Source: Ruminococcus sp.
GTDB taxonomy: Bacteria; Bacillota; Clostridia; Oscillospirales; Ruminococcaceae
Direction of reading: 5' to 3'
Assembly (NCBI GenBank): GCA_017463375.1
Contig: JAFTPG010000010.1
Location: 1 to 33,872, forward strand
Length of the DNA stretch: 33,872 bases
Both the position numbers and the translations under genes were made by a program. The notes beneath the pieces are model-generated. The model searched no databases. It was given only the letters and a program-made list of their open reading frames with translations, and was not told where the DNA came from. Shown here piece by piece: positions 24,701 through 33,264 of the stretch. Positions within the stretch are counted from its first letter, which is position 1. Every line of letters begins with the position of its first letter.

Positions 24701-26101
24701 ATGGTTTTCTCAAGACTCTTCTTTCTGTATCTCTTTCTGCCCATTTGCATTTTCCTTTATGCAGGTGCCGGCAGTATTAAAAATAAAAATACGGTGTTGG
24801 TTATTTTCTCACTGATTTTTTACGCCTGGGGCGAGCCGGTTTACGTTTTTCTGATGCTCATCAGCGCATTCGTTAACTATCTTGCCGGCTTGTTGATCGA
24901 CAGATTCAGAGGCGAAAAACTCGACAGCATTGCTGCGTTTGCTGCGGTTTTTTATAATCTCCTCATGCTCGGAATCTTCAAGTACAGCGGCTTTATCGTG
25001 GAAAATATCAACACCCTTTTTTCTGCCGAAATTCCGGTGCCCGACATCAGACTGCCGATCGGTATCAGCTTCTATACGTTCCAGACGATTTCCTATATCA
25101 TCGACTGTCACTGGGAAAATGTCAAAACTCAGAAAAGCTTCAAGAACTTCCTGCTTTATCTGGCATTGTTTCCTCAGCTTGTGGCTGGTCCGATCGTCAG
25201 ATACAGCACTATCGAAAGCGAGATCGAGGACAGAAAAACTACTGTGAAAGACGTTGCATACGGCGTCAACCGTCTTATAGTCGGACTCTCAAAAAAGGTG
25301 CTTCTCGCAAACCAGCTCAGCATTATTGCCGACGAAATGCTCGGCGGTATAGATAATGCCTCCGTTTTCGGAGCATGGTATGGCGCTGCCGCTTACGCTC
25401 TCCAGATTTTCTTCGACTTCTCGGGTTACTCCGATATCGCTATCGGTCTCGGACGGATATTCGGATTCCACTTTGACGAAAACTTCAGACATCCCTTTAT
25501 CTGCAAGGATATCACCGAATTCTGGCAGAGATGGCATATCTCGCTCAGCACCTTCTTCCGTGACTATCTTCTCTATGTCCCGATTTTCGGCAAAAGAAGA
25601 AAATACGGCGGACTCTTCCTCGTATGGCTCTGCACCGGTATATGGCACGGCGCAAGCTGGAACTACATCATCTGGGGAATTTACTACGGACTCTTTGTTT
25701 TCATGGAAATGAAAATCGGAAAGAAAAATATGAAGAAAGTTCCCATCGTTATCCGCCACATCTACAGCAAAATCGTGATCCTTATCGGCTTCGGCATCTT
25801 CTATTTCGAGGACTTCGGAAAGCTCGGTACTTTCTTTAAGACTATCTTCGGATTCGGCGGAAACGGCTTGATCCGCCTTACTGAGCAGATCTCCGTTGTC
25901 AATAATATGTATCTGCTTATTGCCGCTGTGATCTGCTGCTTCCCGATAGCTTCCATAATCAGGAAATATACCGAAAAATCTTTCCCTGCAAGAACCGCAG
26001 TTTCGGTTGCTTCAGCATTAGGATGCGCTGCGCTTCTGATTTTCAGCAGCATTATGCTCGTAGACGCCACTACAAATCCTTTCCTTTATTTCAGATTCTA
26101 A
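24701..26101 (+). CDS. MBOAT family membrane O-acyltransferase (AlgI/DltB-like)
   Basis: 466 residues with about ten to twelve hydrophobic helices. The MBOAT hallmarks are present: ITEFWQRWHISLSTFFRDYL (about 269-288) and the catalytic His316 in TGIWHGASWNYIIWG. PLPIGISFYTFQ-like sequence (LPIGISFYTFQTISY) and LFPQLVAGPIVRY are typical of the AlgI/DltB branch. Such proteins move an acyl group from a cytoplasmic carrier through the membrane to an extracellular acceptor. It is the first gene of a four-gene operon with a DHHW protein, FkbH and an acyl carrier protein, so the donor is likely the operon's own ACP thioester rather than acetyl-CoA. The exact acyl group and acceptor are unknown. Confidence 0.93.
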   Translation: MVFSRLFFLYLFLPICIFLYAGAGSIKNKNTVLVIFSLIFYAWGEPVYVFLMLISAFVNYLAGLLIDRFRGEKLDSIAAFAAVFYNLLMLGIFKYSGFIVENINTLFSAEIPVPDIRLPIGISFYTFQTISYIIDCHWENVKTQKSFKNFLLYLALFPQLVAGPIVRYSTIESEIEDRKTTVKDVAYGVNRLIVGLSKKVLLANQLSIIADEMLGGIDNASVFGAWYGAAAYALQIFFDFSGYSDIAIGLGRIFGFHFDENFRHPFICKDITEFWQRWHISLSTFFRDYLLYVPIFGKRRKYGGLFLVWLCTGIWHGASWNYIIWGIYYGLFVFMEMKIGKKNMKKVPIVIRHIYSKIVILIGFGIFYFEDFGKLGTFFKTIFGFGGNGLIRLTEQISVVNNMYLLIAAVICCFPIASIIRKYTEKSFPARTAVSVASALGCAALLIFSSIMLVDATTNPFLYFRF

Positions 26102-26123
26102 CCAGCGGAGGAGCTGTCCCGTT

Positions 26124-27584
26124 ATGCCCGATTTCAACAACGAAAACAATATAGATATCGAAATTCCTAAGAATCCCAAGCGCAGAATGTCCAAAAGACG
26201 TAAAGAGCTTCTTGTCTCTCACTATGTAGCTGCTGCAAATATCGTGCTCATCGCTCTTATTTTCATCGCAGGATTCATCTATCTCACTTTCCTTGACAGG
26301 GAAACTGTCTCCAACGAGGAGAACCGTAATCTTGCAAAGCTGCCGAAATTTACGCTGTCGTCCTATTTCAGCGGAGAGTTCACAGAGGGTCTCGCTGACT
26401 ATTACGATGATACCGTTCCCAACAGAAGCGAGATAAAGAAGTTCATCGCTTCAAGCCTCCTGCCGCTCAAGGGCAGACAGTACGGCGAGGACGAAATTAC
26501 CATTTACGGTTCCGGCTTCGAGAATAATAATGACTCTGAGGAGCCTGAGACTCCTGTGACAGAGCCTCCGACAACTGAGCCGGTTACCGATGAGCCTGCT
26601 GTTACCTCGCAGCCTGAGAGTACTACTTCGGCTGCTGTTTCAACTGCTGCAGTCACCACCACGACCGTTACAACTCTCCCCGACAACAATAACGCTGCCG
26701 CTGACGGCGAAATCGCAAACAATATCGTTGTCGCCAATAACAGAGGTCTTATGCTCTTCGGCGGAAGCAAATCAAACGGTCTTGAATACGCTTCCTTCGT
26801 AAACGCTTATAAGGAAGCTCTCGGAGACAGCGTGAATGTTTATTCCATGGTCTGCCCGACCGCTGTTTCGTACTATATGCCTGAGAATTTCCTCGACCTC
26901 ACTTCCAGTGAAAAGGATAATATCGACAACATCAACTCAGCTCTTGTCAATGTCACTCCTGTAAACGCTTATGACGCTCTGCTTCTCCATAAGAATGAGA
27001 ACATCTATGCCCGCACCGACCACCACTGGCAGGCGCTCGGCGCTTATTATGCTGCACAGGAATTCGCCAAGACCGCCGATGTTCCCTTTGCGGAGCTTTC
27101 GGAATATGAAGAGGTTTCCCTCCCGGGATATGTCGGAACTCTCTACGGCTACACCAAGAGCGCTGCTCTTATTGATAATCCTGAGGACTTCGTGTACTAT
27201 ATTCCCAAGACAGACACCGTAACTACAAGATACTCAACCACCTTCACCGAGCCGAGAGGAGACTCACTCCTGCTTGACCCGGGTCCGATGTCGAACTCGA
27301 ACTACTACATGGTTTTCGGCGGAGACGGACAGATCACTCATGTTGCCACTGAATGCAAAAACGGCAGAACTCTCGTTATTTTCAAGGACAGCTACGGAAA
27401 TGCTCTGCTTCCCGCACTGACAAGCTCCTTTGAGAATATCTACCTCTGCGACGTAAGATACTTCGACCTCAATGCAGTTTCATTCATTCAGCAGGTCGGG
27501 GCTACAGACCTCCTTTTTGCAATGAATACGTTCTCTGCAACCGGTCAGAATCACGAATTCATTGAAGCTAACAGAACCAAATAA
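26124..27584 (+). CDS. DHHW/AlgX-like surface acyltransferase-type protein
   Basis: 486 residues. A basic cytoplasmic N-terminus, one membrane helix (about 33-54) and then an extracellular part. A Pro/Thr/Glu/Ser-rich stretch (about 135-190) interrupts the domain. The catalytic-looking residues are the DHHW motif (Asp299-His301-Trp302 in ARTDHHWQALGAYYAAQ) and Ser423 in VIFKDSYGNALLP, giving the Asp/His/Ser set of SGNH-like AlgX/AlgJ/DltD proteins. These accept the acyl group exported by an MBOAT partner and pass it to a polymer. The start ATG follows a GGAGGAG site after about ten bases. It lies 22 bases after the MBOAT gene, consistent with acting together. Confidence 0.9.
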   Translation: MPDFNNENNIDIEIPKNPKRRMSKRRKELLVSHYVAAANIVLIALIFIAGFIYLTFLDRETVSNEENRNLAKLPKFTLSSYFSGEFTEGLADYYDDTVPNRSEIKKFIASSLLPLKGRQYGEDEITIYGSGFENNNDSEEPETPVTEPPTTEPVTDEPAVTSQPESTTSAAVSTAAVTTTTVTTLPDNNNAAADGEIANNIVVANNRGLMLFGGSKSNGLEYASFVNAYKEALGDSVNVYSMVCPTAVSYYMPENFLDLTSSEKDNIDNINSALVNVTPVNAYDALLLHKNENIYARTDHHWQALGAYYAAQEFAKTADVPFAELSEYEEVSLPGYVGTLYGYTKSAALIDNPEDFVYYIPKTDTVTTRYSTTFTEPRGDSLLLDPGPMSNSNYYMVFGGDGQITHVATECKNGRTLVIFKDSYGNALLPALTSSFENIYLCDVRYFDLNAVSFIQQVGATDLLFAMNTFSATGQNHEFIEANRTK

Positions 27585-27602
27585 TCCCGCAAGGAGACTC
27601 CC

Positions 27603-29405
27603 ATGAAAGAACTCTGTTACCCGTTCAACGGAAAATATATACGCAAAAACCGCAAAAAGCTCAGAAAGCTTCTGCTCTCCGACGGCTCTCAGCGAATCAG
27701 AAAAAAAATCGCTGTTCTGGGCGGCTCTACCGCAAACGATGTCGTTTCGGCGCTTGAGCTGTTCCTGCTGAACTTCGGCATTGAGCCTGAGTTCTATATC
27801 TCAGAGTACAACAAATTCTACGAGGACGCTGTTTTCGGCTCGCCTGAGCTTGACAGCTTCTCGCCCGATATCATCTATATCCACACAACTTCAAGAAATA
27901 TCACTATGTTTCCCGATAACACCTCTGAATCCCCCGAACAGCTTCAGGAGCGTCTGGACGCTCAGTTCGACTATTTCAAGCAGGTCTGGATAAGCCTTAT
28001 GCAGAAATTCTCATGTCCGATTATTCAGAACAACTTCGAGCTTCCCCTCTGCCGTCATTCGGGAAGCTACGACGGCTGGGGATATTACGGAAAATCCGCA
28101 TTTATCAGCCGTCTGAATGTCATGATGTCCGACTATGCACGAAAAAACAACGGCTTCTACATCAATGATATCAACTATCTCTCGGCTGTCTGCGGACTGG
28201 AGAAATGGCATGACTCCGAGGCTTGGTATCTCTACAAGTATGCCATGAGCCTTGATGTTGTTCCCGACCTCGCCTACAGTATCGCCTGCATTGTCAAGTC
28301 GGTCTACGGCAAAAACAAAAAGGTCATCGACCTCGACCTCGACAACACGCTCTGGGGCGGAGTTATCGGCGACGACGGTCAGGAAGGTATCGAAATCGGT
28401 CAGGAAACTCCTATCGGTCAGTCCTACAGCGAGTTTCAGAGCTTCATCAGGGAGTATAAGAACTACGGAGTTCTTCTTGCTGTCTGCTCCAAAAATGAGG
28501 AGGAAAACGCTCTGCTTGGTCTGAACCATCCGGAAACAGTTCTCAAGCCGTCGGATTTCGTGAGCATTAAGGCTAACTGGGACAGCAAGGACAGAAATAT
28601 CGAGCAGTCGGCTGCGGAGCTTAATCTTCTCCCCGAGAGCTTTGTTTTCGTGGACGACAATCCTGCCGAGTGCGCTATTGTGGAATCACAGCTCCCTGCG
28701 GTTTCAGTTGTGAATCTCACATCTGTCGGAGATGCAATGTACAGACTCAGCCGAAGTGGCTTCTTTGAGATTACTTCAATCTCTGCCGACGACCTCAGAC
28801 GAAACGAGATGTATGCCGCAAATGTTCAGCGTGCGGCTCAGCAGAAAAGCTTCGGAAATTATCAGGAGTATCTCCTCAGCCTTGACATGAATGCTGTTAT
28901 CGAGGATTTCAGACCCGTTTATCTCCAGCGCATTACTCAGCTGACAAATAAGAGCAATCAGTTCAACCTGACTACAAAACGCTATTCCGACAAGGATATG
29001 GAGACGGTCTGCGCCAGTTCGGAGCATATCAGGCTTTATGGCAGACTCGAGGATAAATTCGGCGACAACGGTATTGTTTCCGTTGTTATCGGACGATGTG
29101 AGGAGGAAACACTCCACATCGAGCTGTGGCTTATGAGCTGCCGTGTGCTGAAGCGTGACATGGAGCTTGCTATGCTGGACGAGCTTGTCCTGCAGTGCAG
29201 ACAGCGTGGGATCTCAAGAATTATCGGTTACTATTACAAAACTCCCAAAAATAACATGGTCGCTGAGCTTTATGGCTCGTTCGGATTTGAGCTTTGTGAA
29301 AAATCCGACAATGGCGACTCAGTGTGGAGTCTCGATATTTCCTCATACGAAAAGAAAAACAACGTAATCAGAGTAAACAGAGAAAGTGAGAAGAATTATG
29401 AATAA
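27603..29405 (+). CDS. FkbH-like protein (HAD-IIIC with SGNH-like N-terminus and GNAT C-terminus)
   Basis: 600 residues, cytoplasmic. The N-terminal part (about 30-220) starts IAVLGGSTANDVVSALELF and resembles the SGNH-like domain seen before FkbH modules. The HAD core begins DLDLDNTLWGGVIGDDG (about 241-257) and continues through LLAVCSKNEEENA and FVFVDDNPAEC. The C-terminal part (about 440-590) is GNAT-like (RDMELAMLDELVLQC, AELYGSFGFEL). Characterised FkbH proteins take the phosphoglyceryl group of 1,3-bisphosphoglycerate, dephosphorylate it and load a glyceryl thioester onto an acyl carrier protein. The ACP gene overlaps this one by eight bases, which fits. No polyketide synthase genes are near. 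Confidence 0.92.
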   Translation: MKELCYPFNGKYIRKNRKKLRKLLLSDGSQRIRKKIAVLGGSTANDVVSALELFLLNFGIEPEFYISEYNKFYEDAVFGSPELDSFSPDIIYIHTTSRNITMFPDNTSESPEQLQERLDAQFDYFKQVWISLMQKFSCPIIQNNFELPLCRHSGSYDGWGYYGKSAFISRLNVMMSDYARKNNGFYINDINYLSAVCGLEKWHDSEAWYLYKYAMSLDVVPDLAYSIACIVKSVYGKNKKVIDLDLDNTLWGGVIGDDGQEGIEIGQETPIGQSYSEFQSFIREYKNYGVLLAVCSKNEEENALLGLNHPETVLKPSDFVSIKANWDSKDRNIEQSAAELNLLPESFVFVDDNPAECAIVESQLPAVSVVNLTSVGDAMYRLSRSGFFEITSISADDLRRNEMYAANVQRAAQQKSFGNYQEYLLSLDMNAVIEDFRPVYLQRITQLTNKSNQFNLTTKRYSDKDMETVCASSEHIRLYGRLEDKFGDNGIVSVVIGRCEEETLHIELWLMSCRVLKRDMELAMLDELVLQCRQRGISRIIGYYYKTPKNNMVAELYGSFGFELCEKSDNGDSVWSLDISSYEKKNNVIRVNRESEKNYE

Positions 29406-29643
29406 GAATGATATTATGAAAAGACTGACAGCGGTTTTCAGAGACGTTTTTGACGACGATTCCATTGTTATCAGCAATGCAACAACCTCCGCAGATATCG
29501 ACGACTGGGATAGCATTGAGCATATCAATCTCGTCGGAGCTGTCGAGGACGAGTTCGGTCTGCGCTTCAAAATGAAAGAGGTTTCGGGCATGAAGAATGT
29601 CGGCGAAATGATCGATATTATCTGCGAGAGAGGAAGCAGATAG
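29398..29643 (+). CDS. Acyl carrier protein
   Basis: 81 residues, typical carrier-protein size. The phosphopantetheine attachment site is Ser39 in DIDDWDSIEHINLV, followed by an acidic helix II and the conserved DEFGLRFKMKEV and MIDII stretches. The ATG at 29398 lies within the last codons of the FkbH gene (overlap of eight bases), with a GAGAAG site upstream, so the two are translationally coupled. It is the last gene of the MBOAT operon. It probably carries the group made by FkbH, as DltC carries D-alanine; fatty-acid ACP function is less likely given the context. Confidence 0.9.
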   Translation: MNKNDIMKRLTAVFRDVFDDDSIVISNATTSADIDDWDSIEHINLVGAVEDEFGLRFKMKEVSGMKNVGEMIDIICERGSR

Positions 29644-29662
29644 AAATTTCTGTCGGATTTTT

Positions 29663-29731
29663 GTAGGGGACGGCGTCCTCGACGTCCCAATAATTAATTG
29701 GCAGCGGGGCGTCGAGGACGCCGCCCCCTAC
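29663..29731. repeat. Dispersed palindromic repeat, copy 2
   Basis: The second copy of the repeat at 7432-7518: GTAGGGGACGGCGTCCTCGA on one side and GTCGAGGACGCCGCCCCCTA on the other, around an AATAATTAATTGGCAGC loop. It can form a 26-bp-class hairpin 20 bases after the ACP stop and could serve as a transcription barrier for the MBOAT operon, though there is no T-run. The right flank (ACCTATACATTTT) is the complement of the left flank of copy 1. Confidence 0.87.
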
Positions 29732-29786
29732 ACCTATACATTTTCATCAGGCAAATTGATTTCCGTTGGATTTTTGCTCCAAGGGC

Positions 29787-29815
29787 TTGTAATTTTTCTG
29801 TAACCATGTTATAAT
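29787..29815 (+). promoter_or_regulatory. rlmB promoter
   Basis: TTGTAA (29787-29792), 17 bases, TATAAT (29810-29815). The short leader contains CAATACCGACAATTGTGCGG (29821-29840), a near-palindrome resembling the ends of element A. Confidence 0.7.
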
Positions 29816-29875
29816 AGAAGCAATACCGACAATTGTGCGGTAAAGAGAAATACAGAACAATAAGGAGAGAGACCG

Positions 29876-30658
29876 TTGTCTCTGCAAATAAATATGGAAA
29901 ACAAAAAATTTAACGATAATGCCTCCGGTGATATCATTGCCGGACGCAATCCTGTTATAGAAGCTCTCAAATCGGGAGCAAGACTCGACACAATTTATAT
30001 CGACGGCAATGGCGGAAGTCTCAGCGTAATCCGCAGGCTCGCCAAGGAAAAAGGCATAGTTGTCAAGGACGCTCAGGATAAAAAGCTCACTCAGCTCGCT
30101 GACGGAGCTTCACATCAGGGCGTCGTGGCTGTCGGTGCGTGCGGAGAATATGTCTCCGTCGAGGATATCCTTGCAGTTTCCGCAGAAAAGGGAACAAAGC
30201 CGTTCATTATCATCTGCGATGAAATTGAGGACCCACATAATCTCGGCGCTATTATCCGTACTGCCGAGACTGCCGGTGCGGACGGAGTTATCATCCCCAA
30301 AAGAAGAAGCGCCTCGCTGAATTCCACCGTTTACAAGACCTCTGCCGGAGCTGCAAGCTATGTTCCCGTTGCGAGAGTCTCAAACCTTGCCTCCTGCATT
30401 GATATGCTCAAGGAGAACGGCGTGTGGATCTACGGTACTGACGCTTCAGGCTCAGACTACTGCGATACCGACCTCACAGGCAGTATGGCTCTTGTCATAG
30501 GCTCGGAGGGCTTCGGAATCAGCAAGCTTATCCAGAAAAAATGCGACTTCATGATAAAGCTCCCTATGATGGGCAAAATCACTTCCCTTAATGCTTCGGT
30601 TGCCGCTGGAATTTTCATGTACGAAACAGTTCGGCAGCGCAGAGCCTCTTCCCGATAA
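29876..30658 (+). CDS. rlmB: 23S rRNA 2'-O-methyltransferase (RlmB/TrmH family SPOUT)
   Basis: 260 residues. An N-terminal L30-like substrate-binding domain (about 18-90; GRNPVIEALKSG) is followed by a SPOUT methyltransferase domain with the three TrmH motifs: NLGAIIRTAETAGADGVIIP (about 121-140), LVIGSEGFGIS, and IKLPMMGKITSLNASVAAGI. These form the knotted S-adenosylmethionine site. Family members methylate the ribose of G2251 in 23S rRNA. The TTG at 29876 is supported by AAGGAGAG at 29862-29869; an internal ATG at 29894 has no ribosome site. It is 12 bases from the next gene, which shares its transcript. Confidence 0.92.
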   Translation: MSLQINMENKKFNDNASGDIIAGRNPVIEALKSGARLDTIYIDGNGGSLSVIRRLAKEKGIVVKDAQDKKLTQLADGASHQGVVAVGACGEYVSVEDILAVSAEKGTKPFIIICDEIEDPHNLGAIIRTAETAGADGVIIPKRRSASLNSTVYKTSAGAASYVPVARVSNLASCIDMLKENGVWIYGTDASGSDYCDTDLTGSMALVIGSEGFGISKLIQKKCDFMIKLPMMGKITSLNASVAAGIFMYETVRQRRASSR

Positions 30659-30670
30659 GGAGTGTAGAAT

Positions 30671-33211
30671 ATGTCAGATCAGAAAATGTCTCTCGAGGAT
30701 ATTCTGAATGAGTATTCTCCCGAATCAAAGGCGGCAAGGTCTGTGCGCGACGGCAGACTCGAAACGGAAAAGCTCCTGAACTCTGCCGACAAGCTAAGCG
30801 GCAAGGCCGCTGAAACTATTACCGACGGCGGCGACGACGGCGTCAAGACCCTCAGAAAGCACTCCAGAACAGGAAGCGAGGGAATGCTGAGACGTCCTAA
30901 TCCTGCCGACGACGTTAAGCCTGCCGACCTGGCAAGAAATAAGGTTTCCTTCGTCAATTCGGACGCTATGAATAAAATCCGCACTTCCAAAAGACAAAAG
31001 GGCTACGACAGCGCAGCTGTCAAAACTTCTGTCGATATGGATAATGCTCCGAAAATCAGACGTATGTCGGATTCGACCCGTGCTAAGGAAGTCGAAAGCA
31101 TCAAAAAAAATAAAAAGAGACGGCGTAAGGACAGTCTCAGCTTTACATATGAAAAAGAACGCCCGGACGGTGAGTATGTATATACTCCCCCTAAAATGAA
31201 AAAGAAAAAGCGTTCTCGCTCTGTTGCCGAGGAGGCCAACAGCCCCGAAAACAGAAAGCTGATCACCGATATTGTTCCGTCTCCGGCTGCGGTCGAGGCT
31301 GCAAGACCCGTGACTCCTGCGCCGAGAGCTGAGATGACAAGTATCAATCTCAGCGAGACCCCCGATTACGACGCAAGTGCGCTCGACGTGCATATCACTC
31401 AGGAGACTGACGAGTATATTTCGGCTAAATCAAAGAAAAAGCGTACAAAACGAATCGTCGATTTCAATTATTACGGCGATGTCGAGGATGTCGGACGTGA
31501 TATATATGAGCTGAAAAGCATCATCTCGGTGAGAGTCGTGATTCTCGCAATGACCGCTTTTCTCAGCCTGTATATGACCATAGCAAATCAGTTCGGCTAT
31601 CCGATTATCGACCTCCTGAGCAAGTCGAATACAACTGTCTATCTCATTATTCATCTGCTGCTGGGTCTGATTTCCGTTATCGCTTCATTCGCTGTGATCA
31701 CAAACGGTCTGAAAAAATTCTTTCAGTTCAGAGCAGACAGTGACTCTATGTCGGCGATAACTGCGATCTTCTGCATGATCGCCATTATTCCTGCGTTTTT
31801 CGCTCAGGATATGATAAAAGCCGATACTATCCACATTTACATGCCCGTTGGAATACTTTCGCTGCTTATAAATTCTTTCGGAAAGCTCCTCATTATAAAG
31901 AGAGCGGCACGAAACTTTAAGTTCATATCGAAGGATTCCGAACGCTACGGCGTTACCTACGTCCGTGACGAGGAGCGTGCTGAGGTTCTTACAAGAGGTA
32001 CGCTGGGTGACTTCCCTATCCTCGCTTCAATGAGAAAGACCGACTTCCTTACCGATTTTCTCAGATATTCCTATTCCTCGGATATGACCGACAGCTACTG
32101 CCATAAGGCTGCTCCGCTGTGCCTGATATTCTCGGTCATTATTGCGGTATTTATTACCTTCGTCAAGATGGGAAGCCTGCTTCAGGCGGATTCAGCTGCT
32201 TTCTGCTTCTCGATCCTCACAATGCTGCTGAGTGCTGTCTCATGTATCGCTCTTCCGCTTGTATCGAATATCCCCATGAATAACGTTTCCAACACGATAA
32301 GCAAAAACAGAGGCGTTATGCTGGGATATCAGAGCGTTGACGACTTCTATGATACAAACTCGATTCTCGTGGGTGCAGATAAGCTCTTCCCCGATGGCTC
32401 AGTGAATCTCAGCGGAATCAAGGTTTTCTCCAATATCAAAATCGACGAGGCTCTTCTCGAAGCCGCAAGCCTTACCCATTATGCAGGCAGCATCATGCAG
32501 CAGCTCTTCCACGATGTTACAGGCGGTAAGGAGGATATGCTCTATCCTATCGAGAATTTCTCCTATGAGGAATCTATGGGTCTCTGCGGATGGATCAACA
32601 ACCGCCGTGTTCTCTTCGGAAACCGTGAGCTTATGATAAGCCACAACATCGAGGGAATCCCCACTAAGACCAAAGAGGAGGAACTCACTGAGGCTTCTCA
32701 GGAGGCTATTTACCTCTCGATATCAGGCAATCTCGCTGCAATGTTTGTCGTTGACATCCATGCCGATAAGGACGTAAAGCGCTGGATAAAAAGGCTCGAT
32801 AAGAAGAAGATCCACATCATTATCAAGAGCGTTGATTCCTGCCTTTCTCTTAAAAAGCTGTCGTCGCTGTTCGGTATTCCCGAGGAGATGATGCGTATTC
32901 TCCCGAAAAAGCTTCACGACGACTTCGACGCTGAAACTGAACGCTCGGTGCGTCTCAGTGCTTCGATGGCATGCTCGGGAAAATTTACTTCCCTTGCTCA
33001 GCTTATTCTCGGTACAAAGGTCGTTCACTCCGCTACGATCATCGGTCTTATTTTCCAGACCGTATCCATCCTGCTCGGCTTCGGACTGAGCATGCTGATG
33101 ATTCTCTCAAAGGCGTTTGACTACAACTATGTTTCAGCCTCTGCGCTGATAATCTATAATCTCATCTGCACTGCATTCACCTATGTTGCAGTAAATTTAA
33201 AAAAGCTTTAA
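30671..33211 (+). CDS. Degenerate P1B-type ATPase-like membrane protein with long disordered N-terminus
   Basis: 846 residues. Residues 1-280 are charged, low-complexity and basic (KKNKKRRRKDS, PPKMKKKKRSR). Eight membrane helices follow at about 284-305, 318-342, 360-380, 388-406, 482-500, 508-530, 781-805 and 816-838, exactly the 2+2+2+2 pattern of P1B metal-transporting ATPases. The loop between helices 6 and 7 resembles the nucleotide/phosphorylation domain (GWINNRRVLFGNRELM, AIYLSISGNLAAMFVVDIHA). All catalytic motifs are altered: DKTGT reads ADKLFPDGS, TGD reads KSVDS, and GDGxNDAP, the TGE loop and the metal-binding CPC (here SCIALP) are missing. I infer a non-hydrolysing relative with a structural or regulatory role. 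It follows rlmB by 12 bases. Confidence 0.7.
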   Translation: MSDQKMSLEDILNEYSPESKAARSVRDGRLETEKLLNSADKLSGKAAETITDGGDDGVKTLRKHSRTGSEGMLRRPNPADDVKPADLARNKVSFVNSDAMNKIRTSKRQKGYDSAAVKTSVDMDNAPKIRRMSDSTRAKEVESIKKNKKRRRKDSLSFTYEKERPDGEYVYTPPKMKKKKRSRSVAEEANSPENRKLITDIVPSPAAVEAARPVTPAPRAEMTSINLSETPDYDASALDVHITQETDEYISAKSKKKRTKRIVDFNYYGDVEDVGRDIYELKSIISVRVVILAMTAFLSLYMTIANQFGYPIIDLLSKSNTTVYLIIHLLLGLISVIASFAVITNGLKKFFQFRADSDSMSAITAIFCMIAIIPAFFAQDMIKADTIHIYMPVGILSLLINSFGKLLIIKRAARNFKFISKDSERYGVTYVRDEERAEVLTRGTLGDFPILASMRKTDFLTDFLRYSYSSDMTDSYCHKAAPLCLIFSVIIAVFITFVKMGSLLQADSAAFCFSILTMLLSAVSCIALPLVSNIPMNNVSNTISKNRGVMLGYQSVDDFYDTNSILVGADKLFPDGSVNLSGIKVFSNIKIDEALLEAASLTHYAGSIMQQLFHDVTGGKEDMLYPIENFSYEESMGLCGWINNRRVLFGNRELMISHNIEGIPTKTKEEELTEASQEAIYLSISGNLAAMFVVDIHADKDVKRWIKRLDKKKIHIIIKSVDSCLSLKKLSSLFGIPEEMMRILPKKLHDDFDAETERSVRLSASMACSGKFTSLAQLILGTKVVHSATIIGLIFQTVSILLGFGLSMLMILSKAFDYNYVSASALIIYNLICTAFTYVAVNLKKL

Positions 33212-33218
33212 ACAGAAA

Positions 33219-33250
33219 GGGTGCAGATTTTCCTGCACCCTTATGTTATT
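33219..33250 (+). terminator. Hairpin after the P-type ATPase-like gene
   Basis: A perfect 8-bp stem GGGTGCAG / CTGCACCC (33219-33226 and 33233-33240), followed by TTATGTTATT. The T-tract is imperfect, so it may terminate only partly and let transcription into the next gene, whose ribosome site begins eleven bases later. Confidence 0.65.
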
Positions 33251-33264
33251 GAAAGGAGATCAAT

